DNA of 5,646 nucleotides from Actinotignum schaalii (GCA_946222725.1 CAMIHT010000114.1:1-5646); one strand, 5' to 3'; positions 1-5,408 are shown, counted from the stretch's first letter. The notes: generated from the letters alone by a model not told the origin. Numbers and translations are program-made.

Positions 1-38
1 CAGCTACTTCTCCGCGAATTCATGTCGTAGCTCCGCGC

Positions 39-44
39 TAGGGT
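39..44 (+). promoter_or_regulatory. Possible -10 box (TAGGGT) just before the exonuclease/nuclease gene
   Basis: TAGGGT fits the actinobacterial TANNNT -10 pattern and lies 7 nt before the ATG at 52. A transcript starting at or next to that ATG would be leaderless, which is common in actinobacteria. The same bases include AGGG (40-43), which could instead be a weak ribosome binding site 8 nt before the ATG, so the two readings compete. No convincing -35 box is visible in the available upstream sequence. Confidence 0.3.
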
Positions 45-51
45 AAAAATC

Positions 52-1845
52 ATGACAGCACGGCATATTCCGCGGCCCGGCACCCGGGTCGATACCGAAC
101 CTATTGAGGTGTATCGGTCCGGCCACATCTTGGCTCCCCGCCAGTTGGAATTTGCGGATCTGGGGACTCCTCTGGATGAGGTTACTTTCGTGGTGGTAGA
201 TGTGGAAACCACCGGAGGGAGGCCCGGGGCGCATGCGCTCACCGAAATTGGTGCGGTGAAAGTGTGCGGAGGGGAGGTGGTGCAGGAGTTTTCCTCACTC
301 GTCAATCCCGGGGTCCCCATCCCGGCCCAGATCACCGTGCTCACCGGAATCACCACCGCGATGACGGTGAGCGCTCCCCCGCTGCATGAAGTTCTCCCCG
401 CTTTTCTCAATTTCCTTGGCCCCACCGCCCCGGTGCTCGTGGCGCATAATGCCCGCTTCGATATGTCCCATTTGCGCGGGGCGTGCGAAGCGATAGATAT
501 GGCGTGGCCGCGGCTGCGCGTCCTCGATACCCTCGGGCTGGCGCGGCGTCTTTTCAGCCGCGATGAAGTTCCCAATCACAAACTAAGCACCCTGGCGGGA
601 TACTGCCGGGCCGCGGTGCAACCAAGCCATCGTGCCCTCGATGATGCGCGGGCTACCGTGGATGTGCTCCACGCGATGATCGGGCGGCTCGGCCCGCTCG
701 GTGTCACACATATCGAGGACCTGCTCACCGTCTCCAACCCGGTTCCGGCCCGCCGGCGCCGCCGCGCCGTACTCGCCGATCAGGTACCGCACAGCCCGGG
801 CAGCTACCGTTTCATCGGCCCGAATAACGAAGTACTGTACGTGGGCAGCTCCGGGAATATGTACCGGCGGGTACGCCAATATTTCACCGCCGCGGAAAAA
901 CGCCACCGCATGGCGGAGATGGTGGACCTGGCCACCCGGGTAGAAACCACCCCCACCGCCACTCTCCTCGAGGCACGGGTGGTGGAGCTGCGCGATATTA
1001 CTCGCTTCGATCCGCCCTATAATCGCCGCTCACGCCGCCCCCACACCCGCACCTGGATCAGCCTCGATACCACGCCCGTGGCGCGCCTGAAAACTACGCG
1101 CAGCTGTTCGGCAACGGAGGTGGCAAACTCACTAGGGCCTTTCGGCTCCCGCACCGCCGCCCGGCGCGCCGCCGAGCTCATCGGAGATGAAGCCGGGCTC
1201 AATCCCGCCGGCCTCAACGTGCCACGCAAGGCCGATCTGAGCGATTGCCCGTGCCACTTCGCTTCCCACGCACCTTGCGCGTTGGCCCCGCGGGGCACCG
1301 TCAATACCGGGCCAGTAGCCCTCGCTCGCGCCCGGCGGCTGTTAGCTGGTTCCCTTGCCGAAGTATGGGATCACCAGATGGATCGCATTGCCCGCCTGGC
1401 CGCCCAGGAGCGTTTCGAAGAAGCGATGGTGGAGCGCGACCGGCTTTTGGCGCTCCTCACCGCAGCCCAGCGGCGGGACTTGCTGGTTCCGCTGTGGCGG
1501 GCACGCTGCGTCGTCGCCGCTTCTAAGCGAGAGGAGCATTGGGAGGTTATTCTCGCGAGTTACGGCAGGCTCCTCGCTACCGCGACGGTCAGCGAAGCCC
1601 GCGATGTTCCCGAACATGCCGCAGCGCTCCGCAATGCAACTCCCCTGCTTGCGGCTCCCGCCCGCGCCGCCGAGCACGCGCACCCGGAGGAAACCCAGCT
1701 CCTGGCCGCCTGGCTTTCCGATCCGCGCTCGCGAGTACTCGCCGTCGAGGGCGAGATTCCCCTCGCGGTGCCCCTCACCTCAGCCCATCGTTTCCCGACT
1801 TCCTTCCCGGGCGCGGAAGAATCGCCCGGCTTGGCTGAGCGCTAA
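52..1845 (+). CDS. DEDDh 3'-5' exonuclease / GIY-YIG (UvrC/Cho-like) endonuclease fusion protein
   Basis: This 597-residue protein is probably a cytoplasmic DNA-repair nuclease with two active sites. Residues about 44-212 form a DnaQ-like exonuclease. Exo I is VVDVETTG (D50, E52), Exo II is NARFD (D137) and Exo III is HRALDDA (H193, D198), so all DEDDh residues are present. An Arg-rich linker (234-238) leads to a GIY-YIG domain at about 245-325. It has PGSYRF, VLYVGSS (Y263, G265), the Arg cluster at 272-275, the expected catalytic Glu E307 in LLEA, and PPYN. A Cys cluster follows (C399, C401, C409), resembling the UvrC cysteine region. A UVR-like helical hairpin lies at about 438-471. The RNase H-like nuclease and helix-hairpin-helix domains of full UvrC are missing, so at most one UvrC-type incision is expected. 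This architecture is known in actinobacteria as 'DEDD exonuclease domain-containing protein', and its exact substrate is not established. The ATG at 52 is the first start ahead of the domain. No partner gene lies within 100 bp downstream. Confidence 0.9.
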   Translation: MTARHIPRPGTRVDTEPIEVYRSGHILAPRQLEFADLGTPLDEVTFVVVDVETTGGRPGAHALTEIGAVKVCGGEVVQEFSSLVNPGVPIPAQITVLTGITTAMTVSAPPLHEVLPAFLNFLGPTAPVLVAHNARFDMSHLRGACEAIDMAWPRLRVLDTLGLARRLFSRDEVPNHKLSTLAGYCRAAVQPSHRALDDARATVDVLHAMIGRLGPLGVTHIEDLLTVSNPVPARRRRRAVLADQVPHSPGSYRFIGPNNEVLYVGSSGNMYRRVRQYFTAAEKRHRMAEMVDLATRVETTPTATLLEARVVELRDITRFDPPYNRRSRRPHTRTWISLDTTPVARLKTTRSCSATEVANSLGPFGSRTAARRAAELIGDEAGLNPAGLNVPRKADLSDCPCHFASHAPCALAPRGTVNTGPVALARARRLLAGSLAEVWDHQMDRIARLAAQERFEEAMVERDRLLALLTAAQRRDLLVPLWRARCVVAASKREEHWEVILASYGRLLATATVSEARDVPEHAAALRNATPLLAAPARAAEHAHPEETQLLAAWLSDPRSRVLAVEGEIPLAVPLTSAHRFPTSFPGAEESPGLAER

Positions 1846-1866
1846 ACCTCCCCCATTCTCGCCACC

Positions 1867-1886
1867 TATGTGCCGGACACCACATA
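1867..1886. repeat. 6-bp inverted repeat overlapping the likely sodA -10 box
   Basis: TATGTG (1867-1872) and CACATA (1881-1886) are perfect complements separated by 8 nt. The right arm overlaps the first two bases of the TATACT hexamer proposed as the sodA -10 box. A protein bound here would cover the -10/-35 interval and could repress or activate. The arms are short, so chance is a real alternative. Confidence 0.3.
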
Positions 1887-1890
1887 TACT
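1885..1890 (+). promoter_or_regulatory. Likely -10 box of sodA (TATACT)
   Basis: TATACT matches TATAAT at five of six positions and sits in the most AT-rich stretch of the window. It would start transcription near 1897 and give a leader of about 84 nt before the ATG at 1981. No good -35 hexamer is seen 16-18 bp upstream. This is usual for actinobacterial promoters, but it also suggests possible activator dependence. Confidence 0.45.
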
Positions 1891-1912
1891 GATGATATTC
1901 GCATTCAATTAC

Positions 1913-1931
1913 TGTTCGGAAATTCCGAACA
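1913..1931. promoter_or_regulatory. Perfect 9-bp palindrome in the sodA leader, candidate operator
   Basis: TGTTCGGAA (1913-1921) and TTCCGAACA (1923-1931) are exact inverted repeats around a single A. If transcription starts near 1897, the palindrome covers roughly +17 to +35, a usual place for a repressor to block RNA polymerase. As RNA it could form a hairpin of 7-8 bp. No U-tract follows, so it does not look like a terminator. It matches neither the SOS box, CIRCE nor the DtxR/IdeR consensus as I know them, so I do not name a regulator. Confidence 0.5.
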
Positions 1932-1937
1932 TATCTA

Positions 1938-1963
1938 AGCGGGGTGGCACCGCGATGCCGCCC
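1938..1963 (+). promoter_or_regulatory. T-box-like antiterminator motif and GC hairpin in the sodA leader
   Basis: Bases 1945-1954 read TGGCACCGCG, an exact fit to the T-box core UGGNACCGCG, and are preceded by AGCGGGG as in many T-boxes. A T-box fold can be drawn: GG (1943-1944) pairs with CC (1962-1963), TGGCACC (1945-1951) is a 7-nt bulge, GCG (1952-1954) pairs with CGC (1959-1961), and ATGC is the loop. A stronger alternative is an 8-bp stem, GGGTGGCA (1942-1949) with TGCCGCCC (1956-1963), including one G-U pair. T-boxes sense uncharged tRNA ahead of aminoacyl-tRNA synthetase and amino-acid genes. Here the downstream gene is sodA, and no specifier stem is recognisable. It may be a remnant, a divergent element or chance; only the motif match is certain. 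Confidence 0.3.
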
Positions 1964-1969
1964 AGAATT

Positions 1970-1973
1970 GGAG
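1970..1973 (+). promoter_or_regulatory. Ribosome binding site that decides the sodA start
   Basis: GGAG lies 7 nt before the ATG at 1981 but only 1 nt before the in-frame ATG at 1975. The first spacing is workable and the second is not. The protein therefore begins MATYTLPDLP, the usual N-terminus of this family, rather than MRMATY. Confidence 0.75.
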
Positions 1974-1980
1974 TATGAGA

Positions 1981-2607
1981 ATGGCAACCTACACCCTCCC
2001 CGATCTTCCCTACGATTACGCGGCACTCGAACCGCATATTTCCGGAAAGATCATGGAGCTCCACCACGATAAACACCACAAGACCTACGTTGACGGGGCC
2101 AATAAAGCCCTGGAGAACCTTCGCGAGGCTCGCGAGAAGGGCGATTTCACGGCAGTGAACCAGTACACGAAGGATTTTTCCTTCAACCTGGGCGGCCATA
2201 TTAACCACTCGATTTTCTGGACCCTGCTCTCCCCCAACGGCGGCGGACAACCGGAAGGCGAGCTTGCCGAAGCAATCAAGGATTCCTTCGGTGATTTCGC
2301 TACCTTCCAGAAGCAGTTCACGGCCGTGGCCACCGGCATCCAAGGCTCGGGCTGGGCGGTGCTCGGCTACGATTCCGTGGCCGGCAAACTGGTGATCTAC
2401 CAAATGTACGACCAGGCCAATAATGTGCCTGCCGGGGTGCTGCCCGTTTTCCAGCTCGATATGTGGGAGCACGCCTTCTACCTTGACTACCTCAATGTCA
2501 AGGCCGATTACGTCAAGGCGATCTGGAATATTGTCAATTGGGATGAAGCCGGGCAGCGTTTGGCCACCGCCCAGGAGCAGGCCACCGGCCTCCTCATTCG
2601 CAAATAA
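1981..2607 (+). CDS. sodA: Superoxide dismutase, Fe/Mn family
   Basis: This 208-residue enzyme converts superoxide to oxygen and hydrogen peroxide in the cytosol. No signal peptide is present. It has the normal family length, with the helical-hairpin N-terminal domain (about 1-90) followed by the alpha/beta C-terminal domain. The four metal ligands are visible: H28 in MELHHDKHH, H76 in GGHINHSIFW, and D160 and H164 in the signature DMWEHAFY. QGSGWAVLGY and NVVNW-like NIVNW near the end are also typical. At the residue equivalent to M. tuberculosis FeSOD His145 it carries Gln (Q145 in MYDQANN), which points to manganese or cambialistic use rather than strict iron. It lies 135 bp after the preceding gene, with its own promoter-like region full of inverted repeats, so it is probably monocistronic and regulated. 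A compound hairpin downstream should terminate it. The start is fixed by the GGAG at 1970-1973. Confidence 0.97.
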   Translation: MATYTLPDLPYDYAALEPHISGKIMELHHDKHHKTYVDGANKALENLREAREKGDFTAVNQYTKDFSFNLGGHINHSIFWTLLSPNGGGQPEGELAEAIKDSFGDFATFQKQFTAVATGIQGSGWAVLGYDSVAGKLVIYQMYDQANNVPAGVLPVFQLDMWEHAFYLDYLNVKADYVKAIWNIVNWDEAGQRLATAQEQATGLLIRK

Positions 2608-2619
2608 CTCACGCACACA

Positions 2620-2650
2620 CCGCGCCGGCGCTATTCATAGATACGCGCGG
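2620..2650. terminator. Weak GC hairpin just after sodA
   Basis: CCGCGC (2620-2625) pairs with GCGCGG (2645-2650) around a 19-nt loop. The loop itself holds CTAT-TC-ATAG (2631-2640). The stem starts 12 nt after the sodA stop codon. No T-run follows, so it may only assist the stronger hairpin at 2662-2714 or protect the mRNA 3' end. Confidence 0.3.
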
Positions 2651-2661
2651 CATCCTTCCTA

Positions 2662-2714
2662 GATAGCACGAAGGGCGAGGCTCCTCTACTGAGGTACCTC
2701 GCCCTTACGCTATC
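2662..2714. terminator. Compound hairpin between convergent genes, probable bidirectional terminator
   Basis: Three nested stems share one axis. GATAGC (2662-2667) pairs with GCTATC (2709-2714). AAGGGCGAGG (2671-2680) pairs perfectly with CCTCGCCCTT (2697-2706). CCTC (2683-2686) pairs with GAGG (2691-2694) around the loop TACT. The element sits between the ends of sodA (+) and the FKBP gene (-) and is symmetrical, so it can act on both transcripts. It lacks a clear T-tract on either strand, as many actinobacterial terminators do. Confidence 0.7.
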
Positions 2715-2715
2715 C

Positions 2716-2730
2716 GGGCCATTTTGGCCC
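2716..2730. repeat. Short GC hairpin flanked by CTATCCG direct repeats
   Basis: GGGCCA (2716-2721) pairs with TGGCCC (2725-2730) around TTT. The heptamer CTATCCG occurs at 2710-2716 and 2730-2736 on either side of the hairpin, and again at 2761-2767. This may be an accessory terminator stem for the leftward FKBP transcript. Confidence 0.4.
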
Positions 2731-2743
2731 TATCCGAAACCGC

Positions 2744-2809
2744 CGGTGACCACCCGGTAGCTATCCGGCAATTACTCGGTAGCTACCCGGTAATCACCCG
2801 CTAGCTACA
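2744..2809. repeat. Six tandem 11-bp palindromic units (three 22-bp repeats)
   Basis: The 66 bp divide exactly into six 11-mers starting at 2744, 2755, 2766, 2777, 2788 and 2799, with consensus CGGTARYTACC. Units two, four and six contain TAGCTA, and units one, three and five carry GACC, AATT or AATC at the centre, so a 22-bp period is superimposed. Most units are themselves palindromic, for example GGTAGCTACC at 2778-2787 and GGTG..CACC at 2745-2754. The last unit contains the FKBP stop codon (2805-2807), so the array lies in the 3' end and 3' UTR of that gene. The 11-bp period is close to one helical turn. Possible roles are a multi-site protein-binding array or a set of alternative RNA hairpins. 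Confidence 0.75.
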
Positions 2810-3815
2810 CCGCGGAAAGAATGTCCACTACCACGGCGATGGCCTGGGTCGGATTATCTTTACTGGGCACGCTCAACAGCACTCGCGAGCCAACCGGCAC
2901 TCCAGCCAGGGGCGCGAAAATCTGCTGGGTGGAAGGAACCGAACGCGGGCCGGCCGGGTAGTTCGCGGTTGTGGGAGCCCAGGTATTTTCCGCGTGGGCG
3001 TTATCCCATTGTGCGGCCGCGAACTGGAGCACATAGGTACCCTTCTCCGGGAGCGGAGCCCCGCTGCCGCGGGCAATCACCGTGGCCTTGAGTTCCGCGG
3101 GAGCTTCTGCTCCGTCTTTCACCCGGATCTCGGTAATGGGCTGGCCCAACTCCCCCTTGTATTCCACCGGGAGTGCATCGGCCTCGGTTTCCACCGTGGC
3201 ACCGGCCTCGCCCGCGCTCTTCGCGTTCCAGGCATCCAGAATTTCCACGTAGAACGCGATGGTATCCGTGGCCCCGATGGAACCATCCTGGGTGCCACCC
3301 GAAGGCCCGTAACCCCACTTGGCCGGGATGGACAAAATCAGCTTATCCCCCACGTGGGCTTTGGCCAGGGTGTGGCTCCAGCCCGGGATCACCTGGGCGA
3401 GCGGGAAAGTAGCCGGGGCGTTGCGCGAATAGGAGGAATCGAAAGGTTCGTTCTTCCCCCACACTTGGCCTACGTAATTGACTTTGGCCACCGCATCGGC
3501 GCCCAGTTCCGCGCCGCTGCCCTGTTCCAGCACCCGCACCCGCACATCCGCGGGAGCATCCCCCTGCGGGAACTCCAGCAGCGGTGCCTGCGCCGTGCCC
3601 CCCAGGGACGGCATGCCTTCCTCCGAGTACACAATCTCAGGCGTTTCCCCGGGGGCGGGGCTTTCCACCGCGCCGTTTGCCTCAGCGCTCGCGGATTCCG
3701 AAGCAGCCGGTGTTGAGCTAGCTGCGCCGTCGTTCCCACCCGAACATGCCGCGAGGCCGCACGCGAGCAAAGCCGCCGTGCATCCCGCAAGAATTTTCTT
3801 TCCCATCAATGTCAC
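2805..3815 (-). CDS. FKBP-type peptidyl-prolyl cis-trans isomerase lipoprotein with two FKBP-like domains
   Basis: This 336-residue protein probably speeds proline isomerisation in proteins outside the cell membrane. The N-terminus (MTLMGKKILAGC...) is a lipoprotein signal peptide with lipobox LAAC and lipidated C24. A Ser/Ala/Glu-rich spacer runs to about residue 60. The first FKBP domain (about 95-195) keeps the human FKBP12 pocket equivalents: Y114, F125, D126, R131, F137, V142, I143, W146, Y169 and F188. It should therefore be active. Residues about 215-336 repeat the FKBP strand pattern (TYVLQF..., VGSRVLLSVP, IAVVVDIL) but lack the FDSS and VIPGW motifs, so this copy is probably structural or substrate-binding. 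The frame starts with GTG at 3815. ATG at 3806 (MGKKIL...) is an equally good signal-peptide start, and neither has a strong ribosome binding site. It follows the M20 peptidase gene by 55 bp on the same strand, so shared transcription is likely. Confidence 0.9.
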   Translation of the reverse strand: MTLMGKKILAGCTAALLACGLAACSGGNDGAASSTPAASESASAEANGAVESPAPGETPEIVYSEEGMPSLGGTAQAPLLEFPQGDAPADVRVRVLEQGSGAELGADAVAKVNYVGQVWGKNEPFDSSYSRNAPATFPLAQVIPGWSHTLAKAHVGDKLILSIPAKWGYGPSGGTQDGSIGATDTIAFYVEILDAWNAKSAGEAGATVETEADALPVEYKGELGQPITEIRVKDGAEAPAELKATVIARGSGAPLPEKGTYVLQFAAAQWDNAHAENTWAPTTANYPAGPRSVPSTQQIFAPLAGVPVGSRVLLSVPSKDNPTQAIAVVVDILSAV

Positions 3816-3838
3816 TTTCTTCGTCCCGTTCGCGCCGC

Positions 3839-3860
3839 GCGAAGGCGCCGCGGCCTTCGC
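3839..3860. repeat. 8-bp inverted repeat in the gap between the M20 and FKBP genes
   Basis: GCGAAGGC (3839-3846) and GCCTTCGC (3853-3860) are perfect complements around a 6-nt loop. The hairpin lies 10 bp after the M20 stop and 23 bp before the FKBP start on the minus-strand transcript. No T-tract follows. Too little space remains downstream for a full promoter, so a partial attenuator or mRNA-processing/stability element fits better than a complete terminator. Confidence 0.5.
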
Positions 3861-3870
3861 CTACCCGCGC

Positions 3871-5226
3871 TTAGCGGCTTTCGCCCGCACCCAGCTTCTC
3901 CAGGAGCAGCGCCTCCGCCAGAATAGCGTTACGCCAATCGCCCAGATGCAAGGATTCGTTATGAGCGTGAGCACGTGCGTCCGGATCTTCCACGCCGGTC
4001 ACCAAAATCTCCGCCTCCGGGAAGACTTCCGCGAGGTCAGAAATGAAGGGGATAGATCCACCCGTTCCGATATCCACCGATTCGTGACCGAAAGCTTCGC
4101 TGAGCGCTTCACGAGCCAGATGCATAATGGGGGTATCCTCCCCGGCCTTGAAACCGGAACCCGCTTCCGCAACTTCGGTGACCACGGTGGCTCCGAAGGG
4201 CGCCTGCGCTTCGATGTATTCGGCCAGCAGTTCGCCAGCGCGCTGCGGATCCTGACCGGGAGCCACCCGCATGGAGAGGAAGGCCCGCGCGGAAGGAATC
4301 ACGGTATTGGAGGCTTCCGCCGTGGAGGTCACATCCATACCGATAACGGCAATAGAGGGTTTCGTCCACATGCGCGAATTGAAAGAGCCGGTGCCCAGGA
4401 GCTGCATGCCGGGCAGAATCGCAGCATCGCGGCGCAGGTGCTCTTCTTCGTAATCGACGTCGGCATCATCCCAGGCATCCAAGCCGGGAACCGCAACGTC
4501 ACCGTTCTCGTCGTGCAAAGTTGCGATAATCCGCGCGAGGGCGGTCACAGCATCGAGGGTGGGCCCGCCGTACTGCCCCGAATGCACACCGTGGGTGAGA
4601 GTGGACACTTCCACGCCCAAGCGCACGACACCGCGCAAGGAGGTGGTCAGGGAGGGCACCCCCACCTTCCAGTTACCCGAATCGGCCACCACAATGGCAT
4701 CGGCTTGCAGGCGATCCCGGTAGGTTTCCAGGAACGCGTGGAAGGTAGGCGAACCGATTTCTTCTTCACCTTCGATAAAGAGGGTGACGTTCACGGCCAG
4801 GTCATCGCCGAGAGCCGAAATCGCGGCCATATGGACAAGCACGCCCGCCTTATCATCCGCGGTGCCGCGCCCGTAGAGGCGCCCGTTCTTTTCTACCGGC
4901 TCGAAAGGATCGGATTCCCAGCCGTCCAGGGTTCCCTGCGGCTGCACATCGTGATGCGCGTAGAGAAGAATGGTGGGCTTATCGTCACCGACGTGCTTAT
5001 GGGCAAGAATCGCCGGGCGGCCCTTACCCTGGGGTGTTTCCAATTCAATAATATCGACGTCGAAGCCGCGTTCGCGGGCCATACGCGCCACGAACTCCGC
5101 AGATTCACGCACCTTGGCCTGGTCAAATGCATCCGCAGAAACGGAGGGGATACGGACAAGGTCCTCAAGCAAAGCGCGATGGACGGGCAGGGCCTCATCC
5201 ACGCGCGCAACAAGATCACTACTCAT
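3871..5226 (-). CDS. M20 family metallopeptidase, dipeptidase type
   Basis: This 451-residue cytosolic enzyme probably cleaves dipeptides with a two-metal (usually zinc) centre. All M20 residues are visible. H91 and D93 are in YAHHDVQP, bridging D124 is in GRGTADDKAG, and catalytic E155 with ligand E156 is in EGEEEIGS. Ligand D182 is in VADSGNW, and H420 is in RAHAHNESLHL. H215 in HGVHSGQYGG marks the lid/dimerisation domain (about 195-315) inserted in the catalytic fold, as in carnosinase-type M20 enzymes. The length is normal for the family, and there is no signal peptide. The reading frame stays open upstream to 5388, but those 54 residues are Arg/Pro-rich and unlike the family. The ATG at 5226 gives the standard MSSDLVARVDEALP start, with a TAGG sequence just upstream. 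The exact dipeptide preference cannot be read from sequence. The FKBP lipoprotein gene follows 55 bp downstream and a DUF3043-type gene is divergent. Confidence 0.93.
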   Translation of the reverse strand: MSSDLVARVDEALPVHRALLEDLVRIPSVSADAFDQAKVRESAEFVARMARERGFDVDIIELETPQGKGRPAILAHKHVGDDKPTILLYAHHDVQPQGTLDGWESDPFEPVEKNGRLYGRGTADDKAGVLVHMAAISALGDDLAVNVTLFIEGEEEIGSPTFHAFLETYRDRLQADAIVVADSGNWKVGVPSLTTSLRGVVRLGVEVSTLTHGVHSGQYGGPTLDAVTALARIIATLHDENGDVAVPGLDAWDDADVDYEEEHLRRDAAILPGMQLLGTGSFNSRMWTKPSIAVIGMDVTSTAEASNTVIPSARAFLSMRVAPGQDPQRAGELLAEYIEAQAPFGATVVTEVAEAGSGFKAGEDTPIMHLAREALSEAFGHESVDIGTGGSIPFISDLAEVFPEAEILVTGVEDPDARAHAHNESLHLGDWRNAILAEALLLEKLGAGESR

Positions 5227-5233
5227 ACGTCCT

Positions 5234-5239
5234 AGGGTA
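5234..5239 (-). promoter_or_regulatory. Possible -10 box (TACCCT) of the M20 peptidase gene
   Basis: On the minus strand TACCCT fits TANNNT and ends 7 nt before the ATG at 5226. A transcript from it would begin at or next to the start codon, making a leaderless mRNA. TAGGA directly upstream of the ATG (3-nt gap) is too close for a good ribosome binding site, which favours the leaderless reading. There is no clear -35 box. Confidence 0.3.
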
Positions 5240-5408
5240 CCGGGTTCGCGCCGGCGGCCGCGCGGGCGAGTGCTCAACAACGACGGCGCAGGCTGTGCGC
5301 AGGCGACTTTGTGTGAACGGCTGCGGGTAGTGTGCACGGGTAATGGACAGGGCAGTCGCGCGCGAACGGTTAGACTATTCTCGTTCAAGGCATAGTTGGC
5401 GACGACGC

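Noticed and set aside
1..30. Possible end of an upstream plus-strand gene (QLLLREFMS then TAG)
   Set aside because: Only nine codons are visible, and stops also occur in the other two forward frames nearby, so a real coding end cannot be told from chance.
1355..1978. 207-codon plus-strand frame overlapping the end of the nuclease gene and the sodA leader
   Set aside because: Its protein is Pro/Arg/Ser-rich, has no ribosome binding site, and most of it overlaps the UVR and C-terminal part of the real gene in another frame.
1975..1980. Upstream in-frame ATG for sodA (MRMATY...)
   Set aside because: The GGAG would end only 1 nt before it. The ATG at 1981 has a 7-nt gap and gives the family-typical N-terminus.
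2037..2052. Near-palindrome around TTTCCGGAAA inside sodA
   Set aside because: It is imperfect beyond the central 10 bp, lies in a conserved coding stretch (HISGKIM), and differs from the leader palindrome.
1909..2616. 235-codon minus-strand frame opposite sodA
   Set aside because: It mirrors the sodA reading frame almost end to end. The sense strand has all SOD ligands and a ribosome binding site.
3478..5235. Long open frame (585 codons) on the plus strand opposite the M20 and FKBP genes
   Set aside because: It is a shadow of GC-rich codon use: it spans both minus-strand genes and their spacer, its protein is low-complexity Gly/His/Arg-rich with no recognisable domain, and the minus strand encodes two complete, motif-bearing proteins.
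5227..5388. 54-residue N-terminal extension of the M20 peptidase
   Set aside because: The open frame continues, but the residues are Arg/Pro-rich, do not resemble a signal peptide or the family, and would fill most of the divergent promoter region.
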